This document shows, in pieces, positions 18,050-30,541 of a stretch of 64,000 nt of DNA. The position numbers and the translations under genes are program-made. A model generated the notes under the pieces. That model was not told the DNA's origin and searched no databases. It was given only the letters and a program-made list of their open reading frames with translations. How positions within the stretch are numbered: the first letter of the stretch is position 1; each line of letters opens with the position of its first letter. This DNA is from Pseudomonas sp. RIT-562 (lineage in GTDB: Bacteria > Pseudomonadota > Gammaproteobacteria > Pseudomonadales > Pseudomonadaceae), in contig NZ_JAPJIV010000024.1 in the NCBI RefSeq assembly GCF_026241895.1, positions 45,036 through 109,035 on the forward strand, given 5' to 3'.

Positions 18050-20385
18050 CTGAGCTCGATCTTTCATTCAACGAACTGACCATCACCCAGTCGACACAGG
18101 CGCGGTTGAACCGCATGGGCCGCTTGAGGATGTTAAACCTGGCCTACAATCGTGTCGGTACGCTAAACGTCACGGCGCTGACTGATTTGCAGTCTCTCTC
18201 ACTCAGTCATTCCAATGTTTCCAACTGGCCTGAAGGGGTGCTGTCGTTGCCCCGGTTGCGCACGTTGAACCTTGATCACAGTGCAATCACCGATGTTCCC
18301 GAGCAGGCATTGACCGGGCATGATCAGCTTTTGGCCAGGACTTCACTGCAAGGCTGTCGCCTGAGCTGGCAAGGACTGGAGGGAGTCCGTAGTTACGCTG
18401 AACGGACGACCGGCGCCAATCCGCTGGGCATCCCCCGTACACAACTGGCACTGGGGCGAACCGGGGGCGATCCGCAGTTTTATCCACCCGAGGCCTGGGA
18501 ACTGCCGGATCTGGTACTGCCGCTGCATCTGGAACCCGGTGCCGGTCAGGTGCCGCAGACTTCGGCCGCGCGGCTACAACGCCTGGACCCTCAGCTCGGC
18601 GACGCCGAGGCCGTTGCACGAATCGAGGCATGGCTGGCGCAAGGTGTGAGCGCCATCGAAATTGAAAACCAGCTCGTGCAGTGGCAGCAGCAACAGACGC
18701 AGTTGATCAGGTTGTTTAACGACTGGATGGTGACGCCGGCCACGCGCGCGCGTCACGCTTGGGTGACTGCCCAAGACCGCCGTCGAGCCGCTGACCAGTT
18801 GCTCGAAAGCTGGCGTGCCGGCTTGAGGGAAGTTCCTCAGGCAGGGATTATTGTGGACTTCAACGGCCTGATCATCGGCGATTTGCCGGCCATGCCCGTC
18901 ACGTTCAATCATGTCGTGGAATTGAACCTCAGTGGCGTCGGACTCTCGATCGAGTCTGATGCATTTTTGCGTGCCTTCCCAAGGCTGCGCAGCCTGACAC
19001 TCGATCACAACGGCCTGGGCAGGCTGCCCGACGCGGTCGCGAATTGCCAGGACCTCACTCATTTGAACGCCAGACACAACGATTTTCGTGCCAATGGACC
19101 GTTGCAAAGCCAGTTACGGGCCTTGCCGCGTCTGCAAGGTTTGAACCTGAGCCAAAACCGATTGTTCGAGTTTGACCTTGCTGGCCTTGATCAATTGCAA
19201 ACCCTGGACCTGGGTAGCAACAATCTGGATGAATGGCCAGCCGGGGTTTTACAGGCCCCTGCGCTGACGACACTGGATCTGACAAACAACCATATCTCGA
19301 CAATCCCGCACGATGCGTTACAGCCTGAACATGAGGACCTGATGGCCGGCACCGACCTGTCCGATAATATGTTGGAAGAGGAAGAGTTCATACGCCTGCA
19401 GTTTTACCTGGATAGAACCGGCAATGGACTGGGTTTTACCGACGACGAAATCGACCGAGTCCTGATGGGTTTCGGCCCCGAGGAGTCCTCCGAAGGCTCA
19501 GATGAGGCCATTCACCCAGACCATGAGACCGCCCAGGCGCAAAAAGAGCGCTGGTTCGCCGGAGTCGCCGCCGATTCGGAAAAACACCTGATGTGGGACA
19601 CCCTGAGAACTGCGGACGATACCGGGGACTTTTCGTACATCTTGTCTCAACTGCAGCATACCGCGGATTTCCAATCGGACCGCCTGGGCCTCACGCGGCG
19701 TGTCTGGCGCGTGGTGGAAGCGGCCTATGGCGATGAAGCTCTACGCGAACGCTTGCTGGGCCTGGCCCGCGCTTTGAGAAGCCGTGCCACTTGTGGTGAC
19801 GGGCGAATACTGTTGTTCAACGAGCTGGAGACGGAGGTCTATGAGTTCGAGGCGTTGAAATCCATCGAACCCGAGCATCAGGGCCGCGAGTTGTTGAAAC
19901 TGTCCCGGGGGCTGTTCCGCCTGGCGCAAGTTGAAGAATTCGCCAAGGAGCGCATTGCGCGCAATCCCGCCATCGACCCGGCGGAAGTGCGCCTGGCATT
20001 TCGCATTGGCCTGGCACAGCGCCTTGAGCTGCCCGGCCAGCCCAAGGGCATGCTGTATCGAGGAATGTCGGGAGTGACCCAGGCAGATCTGGATAGCGCT
20101 TACTCGACCATCCGCGCGCAGGAAAAGACGCCCGTATTCGTCGAGCAATTGATCCAGCGCACTTACTGGATCGAATACCTGAAGAAAAAATACGCGGCCG
20201 AATTTGTCACCCTGCAGCAGCAGTTCCAGGCCGAGTATGCGTTGCTGGAAGATAAGTACCCTGATATGAATCCCGTCTATGAACGGGAGCTGACAGAGCT
20301 GACCAGGACCAACACTTCCCGCCAGCAAACCTTGCTGACGACCCTCTCCAACCGTGAAATTAGCGACCCAGACGTCGCCTCCTGA
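18043..20385 (+). CDS. C-terminal part of the frameshifted protein: two LRR blocks and NEL E3 ligase domain
   Basis: About 780 residues in the next frame, with no credible start codon of its own (only a TTG at 18016). A first LRR block (LRMLNLAYNRV, LRTLNLDHSAI) covers the first 95 residues. A helical linker with WQQQQTQL and ESWRAGLREV follows. A second LRR block has LTLDHNGLGRL, LNLSQNRLFEF and LDLTNNHISTI. The NEL domain follows: TADFQ, RRVWRVVEAAYG and the catalytic-type TCGDGRILLFNELE, whose cysteine codon is at 19792-19794. In IpaH/SspH ligases this Cys-x-Asp cysteine carries ubiquitin. The C-terminus keeps LLEDKYPDMNP and ends normally. Confidence 0.75.
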   Translation, partial: QLTELDLSFNELTITQSTQARLNRMGRLRMLNLAYNRVGTLNVTALTDLQSLSLSHSNVSNWPEGVLSLPRLRTLNLDHSAITDVPEQALTGHDQLLARTSLQGCRLSWQGLEGVRSYAERTTGANPLGIPRTQLALGRTGGDPQFYPPEAWELPDLVLPLHLEPGAGQVPQTSAARLQRLDPQLGDAEAVARIEAWLAQGVSAIEIENQLVQWQQQQTQLIRLFNDWMVTPATRARHAWVTAQDRRRAADQLLESWRAGLREVPQAGIIVDFNGLIIGDLPAMPVTFNHVVELNLSGVGLSIESDAFLRAFPRLRSLTLDHNGLGRLPDAVANCQDLTHLNARHNDFRANGPLQSQLRALPRLQGLNLSQNRLFEFDLAGLDQLQTLDLGSNNLDEWPAGVLQAPALTTLDLTNNHISTIPHDALQPEHEDLMAGTDLSDNMLEEEEFIRLQFYLDRTGNGLGFTDDEIDRVLMGFGPEESSEGSDEAIHPDHETAQAQKERWFAGVAADSEKHLMWDTLRTADDTGDFSYILSQLQHTADFQSDRLGLTRRVWRVVEAAYGDEALRERLLGLARALRSRATCGDGRILLFNELETEVYEFEALKSIEPEHQGRELLKLSRGLFRLAQVEEFAKERIARNPAIDPAEVRLAFRIGLAQRLELPGQPKGMLYRGMSGVTQADLDSAYSTIRAQEKTPVFVEQLIQRTYWIEYLKKKYAAEFVTLQQQFQAEYALLEDKYPDMNPVYERELTELTRTNTSRQQTLLTTLSNREISDPDVAS

Positions 20386-20397
20386 CCGATCAGGCAG

Positions 20398-20430
20398 GCG
20401 CCGGAACCCGCAACAAACGGGTTCCGGCGC
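20398..20430. terminator. Strong GC hairpin between convergent genes
   Basis: The 12-base perfect stem GCGCCGGAACCC / GGGTTCCGGCGC (20398-20409 with 20419-20430) has a nine-base loop. It sits 13 bases past the toxin-like gene stop and 13 bases from the metH stop, so it probably ends both transcripts, although no long T run is present. Confidence 0.65.
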
Positions 20431-20442
20431 CCGGGCCGACGA

Positions 20443-24153
<3,711 letters not shown>

Positions 24154-24308
24154 GTGGACTACTCGGAAAGACCATAACGAAGGGCCGGGATCATAGCAAA
24201 CCTGCGCGCTTTTAGAGCATGTACCGGTTTTGCATGAATATCGCTCATGTTGGTGGTGGGGCGGGACCGGTAGAATCGCGGCGTTTTCTCATGATCGGGA
24301 CCAGGGAC

Positions 24309-26606
24309 ATGTCGTATCGCGTCGTCACCAGCATGCTTGTGCTGTGTTTAAGCTGGGGCGCCGCGGCGCAACAACCGGCCGCTTCCCCGGTGATCTCCTA
24401 CACCCGGGACATTCAGCCGATCTTCACCGAAAAGTGCGTAGCCTGCCACGCCTGCAATGACGCCGCCTGTCAGCTCAACCTGGGCAGCGGGGAGGGCGCG
24501 GCACGAGGCGCGAGCAAGACCCCGGTCTATGACGGCGATCGCAGCACCGCGGCGGCGCCAACCCGGCTGTATTACGATGCCTTCGGCAAGCAGGCCTGGC
24601 AGCAGAAGGGCTTCTATCCGGTGCTTGACGCTCAGGCCAGCCAGGCTTCCCTGATGGCGCGGATGCTGGAACTGGGCCACAACACGCCGTTGCAGCCCAA
24701 TGCCAAGCTGCCTGCGGAAATTGTGCTGGGCCTGAACCGCGCGAACATGTGCGCCATGCCCGGCGAGTTTGACGGGTACGCCAGTGCCCACCCGAAAGAG
24801 GGCATGCCCCTGGCCGTCACCGGCCTGACTGACCAGCAGTACCAGACGCTGCAACGCTGGCTGGCCTCGGGCGCGCCTATCGATGAGCAGGCACTGCAGC
24901 CGTCCGCCAAGGAAGCCATGCAGGTGCTGCAATGGGAAAACCTGCTCAATGCCCCCGGCGCCCGGGAAAGCCTGGTGGGTCGCTGGTTGTTTGAGCACTG
25001 GTTTCTCGCGCACATCTATTTCAAGGACGGTGAGCCCGGGCATTTCTTCCAGTGGGTGCGCTCGCGGACACCGACCGGCCAGCCAATTGACCTGATCCAG
25101 ACCCGGCGCCCCAACGACGACCCCGGCACCCAGGTGTATTACCGCCTGTGGCCAGTGCAAGGGGTGATCGTGCAGAAGACCCACATCACCTATCCGCTCA
25201 GCGCGGCGAAGCTGGCCCGGGTCAAGAGCCTGTTCTACAACGGCAACTGGCAGGTCGACGCCTTGCCTGGCTACGGCCCTGAACGCCGGGCCAACCCATT
25301 CAGCACCTTCGAAGCGATCCCGGCCCAGGCGCGTTATCAGTTCATGCTCGATAACGCCGAATACTTCGTGCGCACCTTCATTCGCGGCCCGGTGTGCCGC
25401 GGCCAGATCGCTACCGACGTGATCCGCGATAATTTCTGGGCGCTGTTCCAGGCGCCAGAGCACGACCTCTATATCACCGACCCCAACTACCGCGGCCAGG
25501 CCACGCCATTGCTGGCAATGCCCGGGCAGAACGACGACGTCGGCAGCGTACTGAACCTGTGGCACGACTACCGCAATAAACGCAATGAGTATGAAGCCCT
25601 GCGCCGTGACAGTTACGCCGACGCACCAGCGCCAAGCTGGTCGACCCTGTGGGCCGGCAACGACAATGCGCTGCTGAGCATCTTCCGCCATTTCGACAGC
25701 GCCTCGGTGAACAAGGGTTTGATTGGCGAGGTACCGCAGACCCTCTGGCTGTTCGATTTTCCGCTGCTGGAGCGCACCTATTACCAACTGGCGGTGAACT
25801 TCGACGTGTTCGGCAACGTGTCGCACCAGGCGCAGACCCGGCTGTATTTCGACCTGATCCGCAACGGTGCCGAGCAGAATTTCCTGCGCTTGATGCCTGC
25901 CGATTCCCGGGAGGGTTACCTCGACGACTGGTACCAGAACAGCGGCAAAATCAAGATGTGGCTGGATTACGAGAGCATCGACGACGACAAGGAAACCGCG
26001 CTCAAGCTCGACGAAAAAGACCCCAAGCGCGACTTTGCCCTGCAGCTGCTGGCCCGCTACGGCGAGCTCAACGCCAGCCCCGACCCGATCAACCGCTGTG
26101 ACGGCGCCTATTGCTCGCGTCCCAACATCGACCCCGACCTGCAAAGCGCCGAACAAGCCCTGAGTCGCTTGACCTCGCGGCCCGCCGCCGGACTGCGAGT
26201 CATCGACCAGCTGCCTGAAGCCAGCCTGCTACGCGTGCAGTCCGCCAGCGGGCACCGCGAAATCTATAGCCTGCTGCGCAATCGAGCCCACAGTAACGTC
26301 GCGTTTCTCCTGGGCGAATCCCTGCGTTATCAGCCCGGGCTGGATACCCTGACCATCTTCCCGGGCGTGCTGAGCAGCTATCCAAACTTCATGTTTAATG
26401 TCCCTGCTGAACAGGTACCGGCATTCGTCGACGCACTGGAGAACGCCAAGGATGCCAATCGCCTGGAGAAGATCGTAGACCGCTGGGGCATCCGTCGCAG
26501 CCATCCGCAATTCTGGGAGCACTTCCACGACTTGAGTCGTTATGTGCGCGAAACCCATCCCGAGGAAGAGGGCGTGCTGGACATGAACCGCTACGAGAAT
26601 CTTTGA
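24309..26606 (+). CDS. cti: Periplasmic fatty acid cis/trans isomerase
   Basis: 765 residues from the ATG at 24309 (AGGGAC upstream); in-frame ATGs at 24291 and further up are possible, but 24309 gives the best signal peptide (about residues 1-20, ending WGAAA). A cytochrome-c-type heme site CVACH follows at 43-47, as in Cti. The enzyme converts cis to trans unsaturated membrane fatty acids during solvent or heat stress, acting from the periplasm. Length and motifs (NRANMCAMPGEFDGY, GRWLFEHWFLAHIYF) match the family. It is divergent from metH; the spacer of 155 bases carries both promoters. Confidence 0.93.
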   Translation: MSYRVVTSMLVLCLSWGAAAQQPAASPVISYTRDIQPIFTEKCVACHACNDAACQLNLGSGEGAARGASKTPVYDGDRSTAAAPTRLYYDAFGKQAWQQKGFYPVLDAQASQASLMARMLELGHNTPLQPNAKLPAEIVLGLNRANMCAMPGEFDGYASAHPKEGMPLAVTGLTDQQYQTLQRWLASGAPIDEQALQPSAKEAMQVLQWENLLNAPGARESLVGRWLFEHWFLAHIYFKDGEPGHFFQWVRSRTPTGQPIDLIQTRRPNDDPGTQVYYRLWPVQGVIVQKTHITYPLSAAKLARVKSLFYNGNWQVDALPGYGPERRANPFSTFEAIPAQARYQFMLDNAEYFVRTFIRGPVCRGQIATDVIRDNFWALFQAPEHDLYITDPNYRGQATPLLAMPGQNDDVGSVLNLWHDYRNKRNEYEALRRDSYADAPAPSWSTLWAGNDNALLSIFRHFDSASVNKGLIGEVPQTLWLFDFPLLERTYYQLAVNFDVFGNVSHQAQTRLYFDLIRNGAEQNFLRLMPADSREGYLDDWYQNSGKIKMWLDYESIDDDKETALKLDEKDPKRDFALQLLARYGELNASPDPINRCDGAYCSRPNIDPDLQSAEQALSRLTSRPAAGLRVIDQLPEASLLRVQSASGHREIYSLLRNRAHSNVAFLLGESLRYQPGLDTLTIFPGVLSSYPNFMFNVPAEQVPAFVDALENAKDANRLEKIVDRWGIRRSHPQFWEHFHDLSRYVRETHPEEEGVLDMNRYENL

Positions 26607-26659
26607 TCGACCTTTAAGGGTGGCCTGGTGTCCGATCTTTCAGGCGCCGCAACAAAACT

Positions 26660-26726
26660 GTAGAAACCCGGCTTGCCGGCGATGGCGGGCTTGCGGGCGT
26701 CATCGCTGGCAAGCCAGGCTCCTACA
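26660..26726. repeat. REP pair (GTAGGAGC family)
   Basis: Two inverted copies: GGCTTGCCGGCGATGG on the left and CCATCGC/CATCGCTGGCAAGCC to the right, bounded by TGTAG and CTCCTACA. It fills most of the spacer between cti and the acyltransferase gene. Confidence 0.75.
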
Positions 26727-26763
26727 GGCAATTGCGGTGGATTTGCGATCTGGAGGGCCATCA

Positions 26764-27798
26764 ATGTTGATTTCGGTACAGGCGTTACGCGCCCTGGCCG
26801 CCTGGACGGTGGTCTGCCACCACTTCATGCAGATATTCTTCGACTTCCAGGCCCGTGGCCCGATCGGCCAGATGTTCATCGACAAGGGCGCGGTCGGCGT
26901 CGATATATTCTTTGTAATCAGTGGCCTGGTGATCTTCCTGTCCACCGAAGGCAAATCGTTGCCGCCCGGTAAATTCCTGCTGTATCGGCTGTTCCGCATC
27001 GTTCCGGCTTACTGGTTCTACACGCTGTTGATGGCGCTGCTGGTGGTGTTCGCCCAGCCGTTGCTGCCGGACCAGAGCGTCGACTGGTCGCACTTCCTGC
27101 TGTCCTTGCTGTTCGTGCCCACCGAAAACCCCGGCGGCTACGGGATCTATCCGACACTCAACGTTGGCTGGACCCTCAACTACGAAATGCTCTTCTACGT
27201 GCTGTTCGCCTGGGCGCTGTTGTTTCGCCTGCAGGTCAGGTTGCTGGTGGTCGCGGCCCTGTTGTTCGCGGTGTGCCAGGCCTGGACCGGGTATGGCTGG
27301 GTCAGTGAGTTCTATCGCTCGGACATCGTCTATGAGTTCCTGTTGGGCATCGCCATCGGCATGGTTTACCGCCGTGGCTGGATCCGCCCGGGGCTGTGGC
27401 TACCGCTGACGGGCATCGCCGGCGCGTTGCTGATGATCTACCACTCGCCGCCACAACCACGCTTTCTGGTGTGGGGCCTGCCGAGCGCGGTGTTGGTCAT
27501 GGCGTGCATGGCGCTGGAGCGCTTCTTCGCCAACAATCGAACGCTGAAAATGCTGGGCGACTGTTCCTATTCGGTGTACCTGATGCATGTGCTGGTGCTG
27601 TCCGCTGGCGGTTTTATCGCGCAACGCTATGGGGTCAATCCCTACCTGATGTTCGCAGTGTGCGCGCTGGCCATCGCCGTGGGCTCCTGGGCCAGCTATC
27701 ACTGGGTGGAACAATCCAGCTATCGCTGGCTTAAACAGCGCGTTGACGGCCAAACCACCCCTGAACCGGTGCCGGCTCTTTCCCGACAAAAATACTAG
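26764..27798 (+). CDS. Membrane acyltransferase 3 family protein (OafA/YrhL-like)
   Basis: 344 residues from the ATG at 26764 with GGAGGG upstream. The N-terminus has the family beginning ISVQALRALAAWTVVCHHF, including the conserved histidine pair region, followed by KGAVGVDIFFVISGLVI and the RLFRIVPAYWFY motif. About ten hydrophobic helices span the rest. Members transfer acetyl or succinyl groups to surface sugars such as O-antigen or exopolysaccharide; the acceptor here is unknown. It lies alone between cti and nfuA, and a REP pair precedes it. Confidence 0.9.
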   Translation: MLISVQALRALAAWTVVCHHFMQIFFDFQARGPIGQMFIDKGAVGVDIFFVISGLVIFLSTEGKSLPPGKFLLYRLFRIVPAYWFYTLLMALLVVFAQPLLPDQSVDWSHFLLSLLFVPTENPGGYGIYPTLNVGWTLNYEMLFYVLFAWALLFRLQVRLLVVAALLFAVCQAWTGYGWVSEFYRSDIVYEFLLGIAIGMVYRRGWIRPGLWLPLTGIAGALLMIYHSPPQPRFLVWGLPSAVLVMACMALERFFANNRTLKMLGDCSYSVYLMHVLVLSAGGFIAQRYGVNPYLMFAVCALAIAVGSWASYHWVEQSSYRWLKQRVDGQTTPEPVPALSRQKY

Positions 27799-27855
27799 GA
27801 CTTTGTCCCGCGCGTTGATTGGCGTAAACTGCGCCCAAGCCTGCGAGGAGTTTCC

Positions 27856-28440
27856 ATGACCGCTATTACCATCACTGACGCCGCACACGATTATCTGGCA
27901 GATCTGCTCTCCAAGCAGAACACCCCGGGCATCGGTATCCGCGTCTTTATCACCCAGCCCGGCACCCAGTACGCCGAAACCTGCATTGCCTATTGCAAGC
28001 CGGGCGAAGAAAAACCTGAAGACACCGCGCTGGGGCTCAAAAGCTTCACCGCGTATATCGATTCGTTCAGCGAAGCATTCCTGGACGACGCGGTAGTCGA
28101 CTACGCCACCGACCGCATGGGCGGCCAGTTGACCATCAAGGCGCCTAACGCCAAGGTGCCGATGGTCAACGCCGACAGCCCGATCAACGAGCGCATCAAC
28201 TACTACCTGCAAACCGAGATCAACCCGGGCCTGGCCAGCCACGGCGGGCAGGTCAGCCTGATCGATGTGGTCGATGACGGCATTGCCGTGCTCAAGTTCG
28301 GTGGCGGTTGCCAGGGCTGCGGCCAGGCAGACGTGACCTTGCGCGAAGGCATCGAGCGCACCTTGCTCGAGCGTGTTCCAGAGCTCAAGGGCGTGCGGGA
28401 TGTGACGGACCATACGCAGAAAGAAAACGCCTACTACTAA
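27856..28440 (+). CDS. nfuA: Fe-S cluster carrier NfuA
   Basis: 194 residues, the usual NfuA length; GAGGAG precedes the ATG at 27856. It has an N-terminal degenerate A-type (IscA-like) domain at about 1-95 and a C-terminal NifU domain at 110-194 with the cluster-binding pair C152 and C155 in GGCQGCGQ. As a homodimer it holds a 4Fe-4S cluster and passes it to apo-enzymes, particularly under oxidative stress or iron starvation. A Rho-independent terminator follows the stop. Confidence 0.96.
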   Translation: MTAITITDAAHDYLADLLSKQNTPGIGIRVFITQPGTQYAETCIAYCKPGEEKPEDTALGLKSFTAYIDSFSEAFLDDAVVDYATDRMGGQLTIKAPNAKVPMVNADSPINERINYYLQTEINPGLASHGGQVSLIDVVDDGIAVLKFGGGCQGCGQADVTLREGIERTLLERVPELKGVRDVTDHTQKENAYY

Positions 28441-28458
28441 GGCGTTCGCTGCGGACAT

Positions 28459-28490
28459 AAAAAACGGCGCCCCGTGAGCGCCGTTTTTTT
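28459..28490 (+). terminator. Rho-independent terminator after nfuA
   Basis: A run of A residues, the stem ACGGCGC / GCGCCGT and seven T residues, beginning 19 bases past the nfuA stop. Because both flanks are A/T runs, it can work in both directions, but the cobM transcript ends elsewhere. Confidence 0.88.
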
Positions 28491-28508
28491 ATGGGTAGAA
28501 TTCCCTGG

Positions 28509-28580
28509 CCCCTTCGCGAGCAAGCCCGCTCCCACATGGGAATGGGTTCAACTGTGGGAGCGGGCTTGCTCGCGAAAGGG
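28509..28580. repeat. REPIN (GTGGGAGCGGGCTTGCTCGCGAA family)
   Basis: Two inverted REP copies with GAGCAAGCCCGCTCCCACA on the left and TGTGGGAGCGGGCTTGCTC on the right, spaced by about 15 bases. It lies between the convergent nfuA and cobM genes. The same family is inserted inside cobN at 35029. Confidence 0.85.
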
Positions 28581-28583
28581 CCC

Positions 28584-29330
28584 TTACGGCCTGTACAAAT
28601 GCGCATGCCCGGCACGGTACAGCGACGAATCGCTGAACTGATCACTGCCCAACACCCGACCCACCAAAATCAACGCCGTACGCCGAAACCCCTTCGCTTC
28701 AACCTTATCGGCAATATCCGCCAACGTGCCCACCACCCAGTCCTGATCCGGCCAGGTCGCGCGGTGTATCACCGCAATCGGGCAGTCCGCGCCGTAGTGC
28801 GGCAGCAGTTCAACCAGGATCTTGTGCAGATGCTTGACCCCCAGATGAATCGCCATGGTCGCCCCATGTTGCGCCAGACTGGCCAGTTCCTCTCCGACCG
28901 GCATGGCCGTTTTGTCGGCGTAGCGGGTCAGGATCACGCTCTGGGAAACGTCTGGCAGGGTCAGTTCGGCGCCCAGCAGCGCAGCGCAGGCGGCCGTGGC
29001 TGTCACCCCGGGAATGATTTCAAAGGCAATGCCCAGCTCGCGCAGATGGCGAATCTGTTCGCCGATGGCGCCATACAGGCTTGGGTCGCCGGAATGCACC
29101 CGTGCCACGTCCTGGCCTTTGGCATGGGCGGTCTTGATCAGTTCGATGATCTGTTCAAGGTGCAGCTCGGCGCTGTTTACCACCCATTGCGCCTGATGCC
29201 CCTCCAGCACGGCGGCGGGCACCAGCGAGCCGGCATAGATGATGACCGCGCAGCTGCGAATCAGGCGCTGGCCCTTGACGGTGATCAGTTCCGGGTCGCC
29301 GGGGCCGGCGCCGATGAAGTAGACGGTCAT
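28584..29330 (-). CDS. cobM: Precorrin-4 C11-methyltransferase
   Basis: 248 residues. The tetrapyrrole methylase fold is plain: VYFIGAGPGDPELITVKG at the start, YAGSLVP, VHSGDPSLYGAIGEQ and the PGVTATAACAALLGAELT substrate loop, all diagnostic for CobM/CbiF. It moves a methyl group from S-adenosylmethionine to C11 of precorrin-4 in aerobic cobalamin synthesis. It is the last gene of the cbtB-cbtA-cobE-cobM run, 82 bases after cobE, and is presumably under the cobalamin riboswitch upstream of cbtB. Confidence 0.95.
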   Translation of the reverse strand: MTVYFIGAGPGDPELITVKGQRLIRSCAVIIYAGSLVPAAVLEGHQAQWVVNSAELHLEQIIELIKTAHAKGQDVARVHSGDPSLYGAIGEQIRHLRELGIAFEIIPGVTATAACAALLGAELTLPDVSQSVILTRYADKTAMPVGEELASLAQHGATMAIHLGVKHLHKILVELLPHYGADCPIAVIHRATWPDQDWVVGTLADIADKVEAKGFRRTALILVGRVLGSDQFSDSSLYRAGHAHLYRP

Positions 29331-29412
29331 CGTCGTATCCTGTGAAAAAGAAGCGACCTGGGCAGCTTCAGATGAAGAATGCTCATGATCAGATAGGCAA
29401 TTATCGGGGATT

Positions 29413-29826
29413 TTAAACGGCGCAGGCCAATGCGAGGGTCGCCTGGGCGTATTTTTGTCGCGAAATCAACAGCGTTGCCGGCGTTCGGGCCAGCTGTTCG
29501 GCCAGGGCCAGGGCGGCGCTTTCAGCAATGCCATAGCAGCCGGTTCGTTCGAAGGCGATGTCCGAGTGATGACTGAGCTGGCCGTGATACCTGGCCAGCT
29601 CTTCACTGCTGAAAAACCTCACCTCGAGCCCAAGCTGTTCGCCGAGTTCGATCAAGCCAGGTTCTTCACGCTTGAGGTCGATGCTGGCCAAGGCCTGGAC
29701 TTGCGCCAGCTCGATCTGATGGGCTTGCAGCGCCTGATCCAGCAGCGCCCGCAAGGTGCCGACCGGGCAGCCACGTTGGCAGCCCAGGCCGATGACCAGA
29801 GTTGGCGCCGTGCCAGCTTGCGTCAT
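29413..29826 (-). CDS. cobE: Cobalamin biosynthesis protein CobE (CbiG C-terminal-like)
   Basis: 137 residues from the ATG at 29826, which shares ATGA with the cbtA stop, so the two genes are translationally coupled. The fold is the CbiG C-terminal / CobE domain: LVIGLGCQRGCPVGTLRALL, then ALASIDLKREEPGLIEL and TGCYGIAESAAL near the end. CobE is needed in the aerobic cobalamin route but its exact step is not settled. The frame stays open upstream inside cbtA, but that part is out of family. Confidence 0.92.
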   Translation of the reverse strand: MTQAGTAPTLVIGLGCQRGCPVGTLRALLDQALQAHQIELAQVQALASIDLKREEPGLIELGEQLGLEVRFFSSEELARYHGQLSHHSDIAFERTGCYGIAESAALALAEQLARTPATLLISRQKYAQATLALACAV

Positions 29827-30530
29827 GCGTGGTATTGACCCGCGTTGCTGCGGCGAAACAACCAGGCGCTGATCAGGCCCAGGGCCAGCCAGAACGCTAC
29901 GTTGGTCAACTGCGAGGCGATTTTGAACTGGCTTTCCAGGGCCTCTGGCGCGAGCATCGAATGCACTTCCGGTTGCGGTGCGCCGATAACGTGCGGTACA
30001 GCCAGGATCGCCACGCCGAGGATTTTCATCAGCCAGTGACGGCTGAATACAATCAGCGCGATGCCCACAGCGGTGGACGCCGCGGTGCCGATCCACCAAA
30101 GCTGCCGTTGCGCCAGGTCAGCCGCAGCAGTGCCCGGCAATTCCGGCGGCAGGCCAAGGGTGGGCGCCAGGACGAAGGTCGCGTAGCCGGCCAGGCCCCA
30201 GAGCAGGCCCTGGGAAGTGCGGGTCGGCTCGCGCAGGGTGTAGAGGCCTGCGAGCATCAGGGCGAAACCCACGGCGACCACCAGGTTGCCGCCGGTAGTC
30301 GACAGCACGCGCTGCCAGCCGTCTTCCGGCTCCCAGGCTTCAGTGTCGTGACTGTGCGCGGCGACAGCGCCGGCGGCGTGTTCGTGGACTTCGACGGCGG
30401 CAGGTTCGGATTTTTCATAGGTTTCCGCCTGCAGGATCAACGGGGAGACCCACAAGCTTTGCAAGAGGGTCAACAGCAGGGCGGCCAGCAGCCCGGTGAA
30501 ACCTGCGGTTTGCGCGATACGCTTGATCAT
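29823..30530 (-). CDS. cbtA: CbtA family cobalt transporter subunit
   Basis: 235 residues from the ATG at 30530; a GTG at 30551 is an alternative start. About five transmembrane helices are visible (residues 7-30, 82-100, 108-128, 148-165 and 207-225). A periplasmic or loop region carries several histidines (VHEHAAGAVAAHSHD), a plausible metal-binding site. CbtA proteins are predicted cobalt transporters found under cobalamin riboswitches. It follows cbtB by 11 bases and overlaps cobE by 4. Confidence 0.9.
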   Translation of the reverse strand: MIKRIAQTAGFTGLLAALLLTLLQSLWVSPLILQAETYEKSEPAAVEVHEHAAGAVAAHSHDTEAWEPEDGWQRVLSTTGGNLVVAVGFALMLAGLYTLREPTRTSQGLLWGLAGYATFVLAPTLGLPPELPGTAAADLAQRQLWWIGTAASTAVGIALIVFSRHWLMKILGVAILAVPHVIGAPQPEVHSMLAPEALESQFKIASQLTNVAFWLALGLISAWLFRRSNAGQYHA

Positions 30531-30541
30531 CTGGGCAGGTC

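Larger units (their letters stand above)
14513..20385 (+). pseudogene. NEL-type LRR effector/toxin gene split by a one-base frameshift
   Basis: This entry describes the gene-level reading; the two open pieces are listed separately. Restoring one base at about 18043 joins both frames into a single protein of about 1957 residues with the family order: toxin-like N-terminal domain, hydrophobic hairpin, helical region, LRR block, helical linker, second LRR block and NEL ubiquitin-ligase domain. Across the junction the restored residues read HVRQLTELDLSFNEL, a perfect LRR start, so the shift is in a single gene and not a boundary between two. It is either a real inactivating mutation or a sequencing error. 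Confidence 0.75.

Noticed and set aside
24154..24308. Cobalamin riboswitch for metH
   Set aside because: None of the B12-box blocks that are so clear near 31000 and 31400 occur here.
24348..26156. 602-codon frame opposite cti
   Set aside because: The composition is Val/Arg/Gly-rich without domains, and the cti frame shows a signal peptide and heme motif.
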